From NCBI GenBank assembly GCA_025464005.1, contig JAODBO010000082.1, positions 1-64,000 of the forward strand: DNA of 64,000 nucleotides, in the 5' to 3' direction. This DNA is from Acidimicrobiaceae bacterium. GTDB lineage: Bacteria > Actinomycetota > Acidimicrobiia > Acidimicrobiales > Bog-793. Each line of letters starts with the position of its first letter. Within the stretch, counting starts at the first letter, position 1. A program made the translations under genes and the position numbers. Shown one piece after another: positions 54,906 to 63,947 of this stretch. The notes beneath the pieces are model-generated. The model did no database searches. It was not told the DNA's origin and saw nothing but the letters and a program-made list of their open reading frames with translations.

Positions 54906-55003
54906 GCCGGAGAACCGTAGGGGCCGGGTGTGTCATCCACATCCACGCTAAGCGGTGGGGCACACCTGTTCGACGCGGCGCTCGAAATGCATAGGATCGA
55001 GCT

Positions 55004-58000
55004 GTGGATCATGACCCCCTAGCGTCGTTCCACCCGGCCGTCGCCGAGTGGTTCCGCCGCCGGTTCCCCGCCGGTCCGACCGAGGCCCAGGCCCTCGGCT
55101 GGGCCTCGATCGCCGAGGGCGCCGACACCCTCGTCGCGGCGCCGACCGGCTCCGGCAAGACCCTTGCCGCCTTCCTCGTCGCGATCGACCGTTGCTTCAG
55201 GTCGGTCGCCGAGGGAGACGGTCCACGCGGCACTTCGGTCGTGTACGTCTCACCGTTGAAGGCGCTCACCGTCGACATCCGCGAGAACCTCGAGCGGCCG
55301 CTCGCCGAGATCGCCGAAATCGCCCGGGAGCTCGGCCTCGCGGCGCCCGAGCTGCGGGTCGCCGTTCGCAACGGGGACACCTCGCAGGCCCAACGCGCCG
55401 CGATGCTGCGCGATCGTCCGGAGATCGTCGTGACGACGCCGGAGTCGCTCTACCTCCTCGTCACTGCGAGACGCGGCAGGGAGCTGCTCTCCGGGGTGCA
55501 CACCGTCGTCGTCGACGAGATCCACGCGCTCGCCCGCGACAAGCGCGGGTCGCATCTCGCCGTGACGCTCGAGCGCCTCGACCGCTGCGTGCAGGCGGGC
55601 GGGGAGAACGAGCGCCGCCCCACGCGCATCGGGCTGTCGGCGACCCAGCGGCCCATAGCCACCGTCGCCCGGCTGCTCGTCGGGGCCGGACCGGATCGCG
55701 ACGACGCGGACGGCTCGCCGCTGTGCCGCATCGTCGACGTCGGTCACCGGCGCGCCCTCGACGTCGCGATCGAGCTCACTTCTGACGAGCTCGGCGCGGT
55801 GGCGACCACTGGGCAGCTCGACGAGATCGTCGCGCACCTCGGCACCCAGATCGAGACGCACACGACCACGCTCGTCTTCGTCAACACCCGGCGCATGGCC
55901 GAGCGCATCGCCCACCTGCTCGCCGAGCAGCTGGGCGAAGACGTCGTCTGTGCCCACCACGGGAGCCTCTCGACCGCGCGCCGCCTCAACGTCGAGGCCA
56001 GGCTGCGCGCCGGCGACCTGCGCGCCGTCGTCGCGACGGCATCGCTCGAGCTCGGGATCGACGTCGGCCCGGTGGACCTCGTCTGCCAGCTCGGCTCGCC
56101 GCGGAGCATCGCGACGTTCCTCCAGCGCGTCGGGCGGGCGGAGCACCGCGTGCTCGGCGTGCCGAAGGGGCGGATCTACCCGACGACCCGAGACGAGCTC
56201 GTGGAGTGCGTCGCGCTCCTCGGTGCGGTGCGCGCCGGCGCGCTCGACGCCGTCGTGCCCCCCACGGCGCCACTCGACATCCTCGCCCAGCAGCTCGTCG
56301 CCGAGTGCGCCGCGTCGGGCGACGAGGGCATCGCCGAGGCCGAGCTGCTCGAGCTCGTCCGACGAGCGGCGCCCTACTCCTCGCTCGACGAGCGTGATTT
56401 CGAGACGGTGCTCACCCTCGTGAGCGACGGCGTCACGACCGGGCGCGGCCAACGCGGCGCATACCTGCACCGCGACCGGGTCAACGGGATCGTGCGGGCA
56501 CGTCGCGGCGCGCGACTCACCGCCTCGACGTCGGGCGGCGCCATCCCCGAGCTCGCCGACTACCGGGTCGTGCTCGAGCCGGACGAGGTGCTCGTCGGCA
56601 CGGTGAACGAGGACTGGGCCGTCGAGGCGATGGCCGGCGACGTGTTCCTGCTCGGGAGCGCCACGTGGCGCATCCGTCGTGTCGAGCAGGGCACGGTCCG
56701 GGTGGTCGACGCGGCGGGCGCGTCACCAACCCTGCCCTTCTGGCTCGGGGAGGCACCCGCGCGCACCGACGAGCTCGCGGACTTCGTCGCCGAGCTCCGT
56801 AGGATCGTCGACGAGCGGCTCGGGAGCGGAGGGCCGGCCGAGGCCGTCGAGGCCGTCGTCCACTTCGCCGAGATCGACCGGCGCTCTGCGGAGGAGGTCG
56901 TCGCCTACCTCGGGACGGCCCGCACCCAGCTCGGGCTGTTGCCGACGAAGAAGGACCTCGTCTTCGAACGCTTCTTCGACGAGGCCGGCGGCATGCAGCT
57001 CGTCATCCACTCGCCGTACGGGGCGCGCATCAACCGGGGGCTCGGTCTGGCCCTTCGCAAGCGCTTCTGCGTGACGTTCGACTTCGAGCTCCAGGCTGCA
57101 GCGAGCGACGACGCCGTCGTCATCTCGCTCGGTCCCCAACACTCCTTCGCGCTCGAGGAGGTCACCCGCTACCTCGCTCCGGGGACGGTCCGTGACGTGC
57201 TCATCCAGGCGGTGCTGCCGACGCCTATCTTCGGCTCGCGCTGGCGCTGGAACCTCTCGAGGTCGCTCGTCTCGCCGCGTTTTCGCGGCTCGCGCCACCT
57301 TCCCCCTGCGATCCAGCGGATGGAGGCCGACGACCTGATGGCGGCGATCTTCCCGGGGCTCGCAGCGTGCCAGGAGAACGCCACGGGACCGGTAGTGATC
57401 CCCGACCACCCGATCGTGCGCCAGACGCTCGACGACTGCTGCACCGAGGCGATGGACCTCACTGGGCTCATCGCCCTCGTCTCACAGATCCGCAGCGGCG
57501 AGGTACGCACACACTGCATCGACACGAGCGAGCCGTCGATCCTTTCCCACGAGATCTTGAACGGGCGACCCTTCACCTACCTCGACGACGCGCCACTCGA
57601 GGAGCGGCGGACACGCGCCGTGCCGCTGCGACGAGGCGTGCCGATCGAGGCCCGCGACCTCACCACGCTCGACCCCGCGGCGGTCGAGGAGGTACGCCTC
57701 GAGGTGGAGCCGGCGCCGCGCAACGCCGACGAGCTCCACGATATCCTCACCACCCTCGTCCTCTGCCACACCGACGAGGGCTGGCGGCCCCACCTCGCCG
57801 CGCTCGCCGCCGCCGGACGCGCGATGGAGGTGACGCTCCCCGCCGGCGATGGCTCACCCTCCCACGCCTCGTGCGCGACGGAGCGAAGGCGCGAGGTCGA
57901 AGCGCTGCTGCCGGGCGCCACCTTCCGTCCCGACCACGAGGTCCCGACATCGCTTGACGCGGACGGGGCGGTGGAGCGCGAGGAGGCGCTCGCGCTCGCC

Positions 58001-59377
58001 GTGCGCGGTCATCTCGAGTACTGCGGCCCGGTGTCCCCGGCCGAGCTGGCCGCACGGATCCCCGGCGCGACCGAGCCGGGGATCGTCTCCGCCCTCGCCC
58101 GGTGCGAGTCGAGCGGTGCGGTGCTCCAGGTGCTCGACGGGAAGTGGTGCGCGAAGCGACTCGTGGCGCGGATCCACGCCCGGGGGCGCCAACGTGAGCA
58201 GCGGAGCCACCCGCCGGCGAGCGCCCAGGATCTGATGCGCTTCCTGCTCGGGTGGCAGCACGTCGCCCCGGGTCGTCGACTCGCCGGCATCGGCGGTCTC
58301 GCCGAGATCGTCGGCCAGCTACAAGGGATGGAGGCGCCGGTCGGGGCCTGGGAGGAGTCCATCTTGCCGGCGCGCGTCTCCGGCTACCAGGCGCACCTGC
58401 TCGACGAGCTCTCCGCGCACGGCGAGACGGCGTGGGGACGGCCGAGCGTGCGCGCCGTCGATGGCTCGGCGCGCGAGCCACGGCGTGCGGCGGCGACGCC
58501 GTCGCGCGCCACGCCGGTCACGATCGCCCGACGCGACGACATGGCCTGGCTGCTCGCCGCGGCACGAGGCGAGGCCACACCCGCAACGCCCGGCCCCGGC
58601 GCGGCCTCGGAAGTGCTCGAGGCGCTCGAGGCCGGCGGCGCGCTGTTCTTCAGCGACCTGTGCGAGCTCACCGGGCGCATGCCCGTCGACGTCGCCGAGG
58701 CGTTGTGGGACGGCGTCGCGCGGGGCTGGCTCACCGCGGACGGCTTTCGCGCCGTGCGATCGCTGCTGGCCGGGCGCTACCGGAGCGTCGCCACGCGGCC
58801 AGGGCGCCCGCAGGGATACCCCCGGACGGGAGCCTCCCGACCCCTCGGGCTCACCCGCCGCCCACGACCGGGACCGGCCCGCGTTTCCGTACCGCCGGCG
58901 CTCGCCGGCGGTCGCTGGTCTCTGCTCGGCGCGGCCTCACCATCGGACTTCGTTCCCGACGAGCTGGCCGAGGCCGTGGCACTCCAGCTGCTGGCGAGAT
59001 GGGGCGTCGTCTTCCGGGACATCGCGATGCGCGAGTCGCTCGGCATCGGCTGGCGCGACGTCCTCTGGGCGCTACGCCGCCTGGAGGCACGGGGCGTCGT
59101 ACGCGGTGGCCGCTACGTGGGCGGCGTCGCGGGCGAGCAGTTCGGGCTTCCGGAGGCGATCGACGAGCTGCGAGCGGTGGCACAGCGCGAGCGCGACGGC
59201 ACGACGGTGCGCCTGAGCGCCGCCGACCCGCTCAATCTCACGGGCATCGTCCTTCCCGGGCCTCGGGTCCCGGCCGTGCGTGGACGCGAGCTCGTGCTTC
59301 GCGACGGCGCGGTCGTCACCGACGAGGACGTGAGACACGCGCCTTCCGGGCGGCTCCGCGGGGCGGCCGCCTCCTGA
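55004..59377 (+). CDS. lhr: Lhr-type ATP-dependent helicase
   Basis: A 1,457-residue large helicase-related protein that unwinds DNA-RNA and DNA duplexes 3' to 5' and takes part in DNA repair. Motif I is VAAPTGSGKT (about residues 43-52), Walker B is VVVDEIHALARDKRG, motif III-like SATQRP, motif VI SIATFLQRVGRAEH, and the winged-helix/beta-barrel core follows, ending in a long C-terminal region of the Lhr-CTD type. GTG 55004 is the start, lying 42 bp past the TnpB element. Confidence 0.96.
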   Translation: MDHDPLASFHPAVAEWFRRRFPAGPTEAQALGWASIAEGADTLVAAPTGSGKTLAAFLVAIDRCFRSVAEGDGPRGTSVVYVSPLKALTVDIRENLERPLAEIAEIARELGLAAPELRVAVRNGDTSQAQRAAMLRDRPEIVVTTPESLYLLVTARRGRELLSGVHTVVVDEIHALARDKRGSHLAVTLERLDRCVQAGGENERRPTRIGLSATQRPIATVARLLVGAGPDRDDADGSPLCRIVDVGHRRALDVAIELTSDELGAVATTGQLDEIVAHLGTQIETHTTTLVFVNTRRMAERIAHLLAEQLGEDVVCAHHGSLSTARRLNVEARLRAGDLRAVVATASLELGIDVGPVDLVCQLGSPRSIATFLQRVGRAEHRVLGVPKGRIYPTTRDELVECVALLGAVRAGALDAVVPPTAPLDILAQQLVAECAASGDEGIAEAELLELVRRAAPYSSLDERDFETVLTLVSDGVTTGRGQRGAYLHRDRVNGIVRARRGARLTASTSGGAIPELADYRVVLEPDEVLVGTVNEDWAVEAMAGDVFLLGSATWRIRRVEQGTVRVVDAAGASPTLPFWLGEAPARTDELADFVAELRRIVDERLGSGGPAEAVEAVVHFAEIDRRSAEEVVAYLGTARTQLGLLPTKKDLVFERFFDEAGGMQLVIHSPYGARINRGLGLALRKRFCVTFDFELQAAASDDAVVISLGPQHSFALEEVTRYLAPGTVRDVLIQAVLPTPIFGSRWRWNLSRSLVSPRFRGSRHLPPAIQRMEADDLMAAIFPGLAACQENATGPVVIPDHPIVRQTLDDCCTEAMDLTGLIALVSQIRSGEVRTHCIDTSEPSILSHEILNGRPFTYLDDAPLEERRTRAVPLRRGVPIEARDLTTLDPAAVEEVRLEVEPAPRNADELHDILTTLVLCHTDEGWRPHLAALAAAGRAMEVTLPAGDGSPSHASCATERRREVEALLPGATFRPDHEVPTSLDADGAVEREEALALAVRGHLEYCGPVSPAELAARIPGATEPGIVSALARCESSGAVLQVLDGKWCAKRLVARIHARGRQREQRSHPPASAQDLMRFLLGWQHVAPGRRLAGIGGLAEIVGQLQGMEAPVGAWEESILPARVSGYQAHLLDELSAHGETAWGRPSVRAVDGSAREPRRAAATPSRATPVTIARRDDMAWLLAAARGEATPATPGPGAASEVLEALEAGGALFFSDLCELTGRMPVDVAEALWDGVARGWLTADGFRAVRSLLAGRYRSVATRPGRPQGYPRTGASRPLGLTRRPRPGPARVSVPPALAGGRWSLLGAASPSDFVPDELAEAVALQLLARWGVVFRDIAMRESLGIGWRDVLWALRRLEARGVVRGGRYVGGVAGEQFGLPEAIDELRAVAQRERDGTTVRLSAADPLNLTGIVLPGPRVPAVRGRELVLRDGAVVTDEDVRHAPSGRLRGAAAS

Positions 59378-59435
59378 TCAGCGTCGGGGTCCATCGACGC
59401 GTTGAACGGGGAGTGCCCTCGCCGCCTCGCGGCGT

Positions 59436-60116
59436 TCAGTCGAAGATCGGGTCCCGCGTACGCGTCCGCTTCAGCTCGAAGAACCCGTCGGTCGACGCGA
59501 CGAGGACGACGCCGTCCCAGAGACGCCCTGCCGCCTCGCCCTTCGGAGCAGGCGACATCACCGGACCGAAGAAGGCGACACCCGCGACGCTTATCACCGG
59601 CGTGCCCACCTCGTAGCCGACCTGATCCATCCCGTCGTGGTGGGAAGCCTTGAGGGCCACGTCGTAGTCGGTCGACGTAGCTGCATCGACGAGGTTCGCG
59701 GGCAGGCCTACCTCTTCGATCGCCGATGCGATCGTGTCGAGGTCCTTCGGCGCCTTCTCGAGGTGGAACCGGTTCCCGAGCGCCGTGTACAACGGCAGCA
59801 CCACCTCGGGCCCATACAGCTGCTCGGCCGCGACGCACACCCGCACCGGTCCCCACGCCTGGGCGAGAGCCTCCCGATACTCCTCGGGCAGGTCGGGCTT
59901 GTCAGCGTTCAGATAGGCGAGCGACATCACGTGCCAGCTCGTCGTCACCGGACGCACCTTCTCGACCTCGAGCATCCAGCGCGACGCCATCCACGCCCAG
60001 GGGCACAGCGGGTCGAACCAGAAGTCCGCGGTCTGCTGGCTCGCTCCGGACGCCGGCGCGGCCCCCGCCGTGGCGGTCGCGGTCACTGAGCTATCGGGCA
60101 TGTGGCTACCGGGCAT
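59436..60116 (-). CDS. DsbA-fold mycothiol-dependent reductase family (Rv2466c-like), single cysteine
   Basis: A 226-residue thioredoxin-fold protein very like M. tuberculosis Rv2466c, which reduces drugs and peroxides with mycothiol. Shared segments are WFDPLCPWAWMASRW (residues ~33-45), HVMSLAYLN, AWGPVRV, SHHDGMDQVG, GVAFFGPV and FFELKRTRT. The active site is CPWA here (Cys38 then Ala41) rather than CPWC, so it would work by a one-cysteine mechanism with the thiol. An N-terminal extension of about 25 residues is of low complexity. ATG 60116 follows AAGGAGAG. It diverges from a PadR regulator. Confidence 0.9.
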   Translation of the reverse strand: MPGSHMPDSSVTATATAGAAPASGASQQTADFWFDPLCPWAWMASRWMLEVEKVRPVTTSWHVMSLAYLNADKPDLPEEYREALAQAWGPVRVCVAAEQLYGPEVVLPLYTALGNRFHLEKAPKDLDTIASAIEEVGLPANLVDAATSTDYDVALKASHHDGMDQVGYEVGTPVISVAGVAFFGPVMSPAPKGEAAGRLWDGVVLVASTDGFFELKRTRTRDPIFD

Positions 60117-60287
60117 CTGCTCTCCTTGTCGAGGACGTGCGCTGGCTTCGGGCCCTCACCCTCTCGCCGCTGCTGTGTGTTGCAACGCACGAGCACCGGG
60201 CGGTGTTCCTCAGCGAGCCGCGAAGGGTGACCGCGGGACCGCGGAGCGCCAGGACCGGGCGCCGGATCGGACCGGCGCTGAGCACCA

Positions 60288-60318
60288 TTGACATGTCGCC
60301 GATATATCGCGATATGCT
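60288..60318 (+). promoter_or_regulatory. padR promoter with 12-bp palindromic operator
   Basis: TTGACA (60,288-60,293) is a perfect -35 box; TATGCT (60,313-60,318) or GATATG is a likely -10 with 17-19 bp spacing. Between them sits ATATCGCGATAT, a perfect 12-bp palindrome (60,304-60,315) overlapping the -10. This layout suits self-repression by the PadR protein encoded downstream. Confidence 0.6.
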
Positions 60319-60364
60319 CCATTGATCAGCAGGAGGCACCTGCTCACTACCTAGGAGGCACTAC

Positions 60365-61003
60365 ATGCACCACCATCACGACGATCCCCGCGACTTCGGG
60401 GACGACGGCGCCGGAGAGCGCCGCTCGGAGCGACCGCACCGTGGACCTGCCATGGATGAGGGTCGCGCGGCGTTCGGCCCCTTCGGCGGAGCGTTCGGTG
60501 GGCCCTTCGGCGGGGGGATGGGACCCCGCGGTCGAGGCAGAGGACGAGGCCCGGGTGGGCGGGCGCGTCGGGGCGACGTTCGCGCCGCGGTGCTGGCTCT
60601 GCTCGCGGAGCGCCCGATGCACGGCTACGAGATCATCCAGGAGCTCGCCGAGCGGACCGGCGGCCTGTGGAAGCCGAGCCCGGGCTCGGTGTACCCGACG
60701 CTCCAGCTACTCGAGGACGAGGGCCACGTTGTCGCCGAGGAGGACGCCGGCAAGCGCCGCTTCTCGCTGACCGAGAGCGGCCGGGAGATCGCCACGGCGC
60801 TCTCGGAGCACAAGGCGCCATGGGAAGAGGTCAACGAAGGCATCGGGCCCGACGCGATGCACCTGCGCCAGGCGACCGGTCAGCTCATGGCCGCCGTCTT
60901 CCAGATCGGCCACGTCGGAACGCCGGAGCAGCAGGCCGAGGCCCAGGCCATCCTGGCCGAGACCCGCAGGCGCCTCTACGCGATCCTCGCAGCCGAGACG
61001 TGA
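60365..61003 (+). CDS. PadR-family transcriptional regulator
   Basis: A 212-residue repressor. After a glycine/arginine-rich N-terminal region (residues 1-65, opening with MHHHHDD, which could bind metal) comes the PadR winged helix: LLAERPMHGYEIIQELAERTGG, PSPGSVYPTLQLLEDEGHV, RRFSLTESGRE, followed by a helical dimer domain. ATG 60365 follows AGGAGG. A palindrome in its promoter suggests autoregulation. Its divergent neighbour is the Rv2466c-like reductase, a natural target. Confidence 0.92.
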   Translation: MHHHHDDPRDFGDDGAGERRSERPHRGPAMDEGRAAFGPFGGAFGGPFGGGMGPRGRGRGRGPGGRARRGDVRAAVLALLAERPMHGYEIIQELAERTGGLWKPSPGSVYPTLQLLEDEGHVVAEEDAGKRRFSLTESGREIATALSEHKAPWEEVNEGIGPDAMHLRQATGQLMAAVFQIGHVGTPEQQAEAQAILAETRRRLYAILAAET

Positions 61004-61060
61004 GTCACCTGTCGTGAGCTGTCGAGGTGCGAGAGCGGCCGAGTGTCACGCGGCCGGCTT

Positions 61061-63028
61061 TCAGCCTCGGGGACGGCCGATCGCCGACTCGTTCTCGATC
61101 TCGACCGGCTCGATGGGACCGGCGGGATCGAAGCCGAGCACGCGACCGTAGAAGTAGAGCTCGGCTTCGGCCGTCCGCTTGATGTTCTCGGCCCGGCGAA
61201 AGCCGTGCTGCTCGCCCTCGTACGCGATGTAGGCCACCGGGACCCCGTGGGCGCGCAGCGCCTCGACCATCATCTCTGCCTGGTTGGGCGGGACCACCTT
61301 GTCCTCCAGGCCCTGGAAGATGATGAGCGGCGTACGCATCTGCTCGGTGTGGAAGATCGGCGACCGCTCCGCGTAGAGCGCCTCGGCCTCGGGCCACGGA
61401 CCGATGAGACCGTCGAGGTAGCGCGACTCGAACTTATGGGTGTCGCGCGCGAGCGCCCCGGCGTCGGCGACACCGAAGTAGCTCGCGCCCGCGGCAAAGA
61501 CGTCGCCGAAGGTCGCTGCGCACAAGGTCGTATAGCCGCCCGCGCTACCGCCGTGGATGACGAGCCTCTCCGCGTCGACCTCGCCAGCGCCGGCGAGTGC
61601 CAACGCTGCGTTCTCGCAGTCGGCGACGTCCACGATTCCCCACTTTCCCTTGAGGCGCCCCCGGTAGTCGCGTCCGTAACCCGAGCTGCCGCCGTAGTTG
61701 ACGTCGGCCACGGCGAATCCCCGGCTCGTCCAGTACTGCACCTCGTAGCTCAGCGCCGGGGAGGCGGCCGAAGTAGGGCCACCGTGGATCGCGATGACGA
61801 GCGGCGGCCTCTCCCCTTCGGGAGCGGCGAAGTCCGCATTTGCCGGCATGTACACGAGCGCGTGCGCGAGCTGGTCTCCACTCGTCGGGAACTCGAACGG
61901 CCTCGGCCGCGACAGATACCCCGCGTCGACGGTCGACTCGCGGCTGGCCTTCACGACCTCGCTGTCGCCCGAGGTGACGTCGATCGTCACGATCGCCGGC
62001 GACATGGCCGACGAAGCCGCGAGGGCCACGAGCCCGCTCCCGGTGGAGCGGAGCGCGCCGAAGACGGTGAACGGCGTGACGATCGGCGCGAACGCCGACT
62101 CCCCGCGCCGGAGCACGCCGAGGTTTGCTTCCCCCTGGGCCGACCAGGCGGCCACTACTGCGCCGTCGTCGAGCACGGCATAGCTCGCAAGTCCGAACAC
62201 CCAGTCCGGGCCTGCGAACTCGGCGTCGGCGGGAGCGAGGGGCCTGCCCACCCCGGAACCGTCTTCGTCGTCGACCACATAGAGGTTCCACCATCCGGTC
62301 CGGTCGGAGACGAAGTGGAGCGCGCCGTCCGGCCCGTACCTCGGCTGGGTGATGGACTCGCTCGGGCCGCCCGCGACGAGGCGGACGGCTCCCATGGCGG
62401 CGCCCTCGAGGAGCTCGCCCTCCCACAGCTCGGTGCCGTCCCACGGCATCCGCGGGTGATCCCAGGTGCACCATGCGACGCGCGTGCCGTCCGGCGTGAC
62501 GGCGGGCGTACCGTAGAAGTCGTGCCCGCTGGCGAGCACGTGCTCGCCGCGATCGCCCGACGACGAGACCGCGACGAGCTCGTTCACGACCCCGTCGAGG
62601 AGGTGCCGTTCGCGCACGCACACGAGCCATGCGCCGTCCGGCGTGACCACCGGCGCTGCGTAGCGAACGGCCGCCGGGACCGGCGGCTTGGGCGTGAGGG
62701 CCAACGGCTGCTCGCCGGGAACGACCCGGTAGAGACGCTGGTCGGCGAAGTTAGAGAAGTAGACGGCGCCGTCACGTACGGCGACGCACAGGCCACCGTA
62801 CTCATGGACGAGCGTACGGGCGGCGAAACCCTCGGGGAGCACGTCGGATAGCACTCCCTCACCATCTCGCCGGACGACCACCTGGCGGCCGCCCTCGCTC
62901 GGTCGGCCCTCGACCCAGTAGAGGAAGTCCCCGTCCACGAGCGGGTCGGCGAGCCTCACCGTCTTCTCGACGAGGAGATCCGTCGTGATCGGTGAGACCC
63001 ATGAGCCATAGGGAGCGGTGCGTGCCAT
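61061..63028 (-). CDS. S9-family prolyl oligopeptidase/acylaminoacyl peptidase
   Basis: A 655-residue cytosolic peptidase. The N-terminal part (about 1-390) is a beta-propeller (VTPDGAWLVCV, VTPDGTRVAWC, RYGPDGALHFVSD), and the C-terminal alpha/beta-hydrolase domain has the nucleophile in HGGSAGGYTTL, Asp in GLEDKVVPP and His in EGEQHGFR, completing the triad. It starts at ATG 63028. The next gene downstream is a convergent PadR regulator. It probably trims short peptides. Confidence 0.93.
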   Translation of the reverse strand: MARTAPYGSWVSPITTDLLVEKTVRLADPLVDGDFLYWVEGRPSEGGRQVVVRRDGEGVLSDVLPEGFAARTLVHEYGGLCVAVRDGAVYFSNFADQRLYRVVPGEQPLALTPKPPVPAAVRYAAPVVTPDGAWLVCVRERHLLDGVVNELVAVSSSGDRGEHVLASGHDFYGTPAVTPDGTRVAWCTWDHPRMPWDGTELWEGELLEGAAMGAVRLVAGGPSESITQPRYGPDGALHFVSDRTGWWNLYVVDDEDGSGVGRPLAPADAEFAGPDWVFGLASYAVLDDGAVVAAWSAQGEANLGVLRRGESAFAPIVTPFTVFGALRSTGSGLVALAASSAMSPAIVTIDVTSGDSEVVKASRESTVDAGYLSRPRPFEFPTSGDQLAHALVYMPANADFAAPEGERPPLVIAIHGGPTSAASPALSYEVQYWTSRGFAVADVNYGGSSGYGRDYRGRLKGKWGIVDVADCENAALALAGAGEVDAERLVIHGGSAGGYTTLCAATFGDVFAAGASYFGVADAGALARDTHKFESRYLDGLIGPWPEAEALYAERSPIFHTEQMRTPLIIFQGLEDKVVPPNQAEMMVEALRAHGVPVAYIAYEGEQHGFRRAENIKRTAEAELYFYGRVLGFDPAGPIEPVEIENESAIGRPRG

Positions 63029-63049
63029 TCCCGGAGGGTAACGCCGTCG

Positions 63050-63718
63050 CTAGGCGTGCGCGGAGCGACGGATTTCGTCGGAGCGACGGATGTGGCCGTC
63101 CACGATCGAGCTCGCCCGGTGAGGATCGGCGGCCCCGATCGCCACGAAAAGATCGAGATGCTCGCGCCAGCACGCCGCGCTACGCGCGTCGCGCCCACCG
63201 GGATGCATCCACTCGATCTTCGCCGAGAGCAGGGCAAGCAGCTGACGCAGGTGCGTGATACCGGCCGCCTGCGCGATGACGCGGTGGAAGCGCCCTTCGA
63301 GCTCGTCGAGCGCTTCGAGGCGAAGCTCCGCCTGGGCGGCCTCCGCCTCACCGAGGATCTGCTCGAACTGGCGCAGCTCCTCGTGGGTGCGGCGCTCGGC
63401 GGCCCGGCGCACGGTCCGTGAGACGACCGAGATCTTCACCTCGAGCAAGTCGTCGGCCTCGGCGTCGCTCAGCTCGGCCACTGCCGCGCCGACGTAGGGG
63501 ATCGTCCTCGTGAAACCCTCCGCCTCGAGATGATGCAGCGCGCCGCGTACCGGGACGCGCGAGACCCCGTAAGCGTGGGCGAGGTGCTCTTCGGTGAGGC
63601 GCTGACCGGGTGCGTAGCGCCGCGAGACGATGTCGCTTCTCAGGCGCTCGGTGATCGTCGTCTGCAGCTTGGGTCCTGACCCGGGAGGTCGGTGCTCGCC
63701 ATGGTCGGCATCTTGCAC
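63050..63718 (-). CDS. GntR-family regulator (FadR/FCD type)
   Basis: A ~222-residue regulator with an N-terminal winged helix (TTITERLRSDIVSRRYAPGQ, EEHLAHAYGVSRVPVRGALHHLEAEGF) and a C-terminal FCD domain of helices (ELEGRFHRVIAQAAG with metal-binding-type residues, HLDLFVAIGAADP). GTG 63718 has GGGAGG about 11 bases upstream; the frame continues further up but without a better start. It lies 21 bp upstream of the S9 peptidase on the same strand and may control it. The ligand is unknown. Confidence 0.88.
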   Translation of the reverse strand: MQDADHGEHRPPGSGPKLQTTITERLRSDIVSRRYAPGQRLTEEHLAHAYGVSRVPVRGALHHLEAEGFTRTIPYVGAAVAELSDAEADDLLEVKISVVSRTVRRAAERRTHEELRQFEQILGEAEAAQAELRLEALDELEGRFHRVIAQAAGITHLRQLLALLSAKIEWMHPGGRDARSAACWREHLDLFVAIGAADPHRASSIVDGHIRRSDEIRRSAHA

Positions 63719-63947
63719 GTCCGCCTGTACCTCCCTCGCGCCGAATCCGTCGTGCCGGGCCGCGTCACGATCGGACCGCACAGGGCGTCCGCGGCGCCCG
63801 TCAGCTGAGTCCTCGCGCGCGTTGTCCCCTGCCGAACGCCACGGTAGCCCGCGGCATCACCTCGAGGGGGACCAATGCATCTCATGGCGCATGGCGGCCG
63901 GCCCCAGTCACGCTGGCACACCGTCTACCAGGGGAAAGGGCCTCAGC

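Larger units (their letters stand above)
53354..54961 (-). mobile_element. TnpB-only insertion element with inverted ends
   Basis: The 1.6-kb element carries one TnpB gene. Its ends carry CACCGCTTGGCGTGGATG (53,358-53,375) and the inverted near-copy CATCCACGCTAAGCGGTG (54,940-54,957), 17 of 18 bases matching, each 4 bp inside an 8-bp direct repeat ACACCTGT (53,346-53,353 and 54,962-54,969). The direct repeat looks like a target duplication. There is no tnpA. Classic IS200/IS605 elements do not make target duplications or terminal inverted repeats, so the mode of mobility is unclear. Confidence 0.75.

Noticed and set aside
60365..60380. MHHHHDD at the PadR start as an artificial tag
   Set aside because: The His-run is shorter than a tag and is encoded in natural context with its own ribosome site and promoter.
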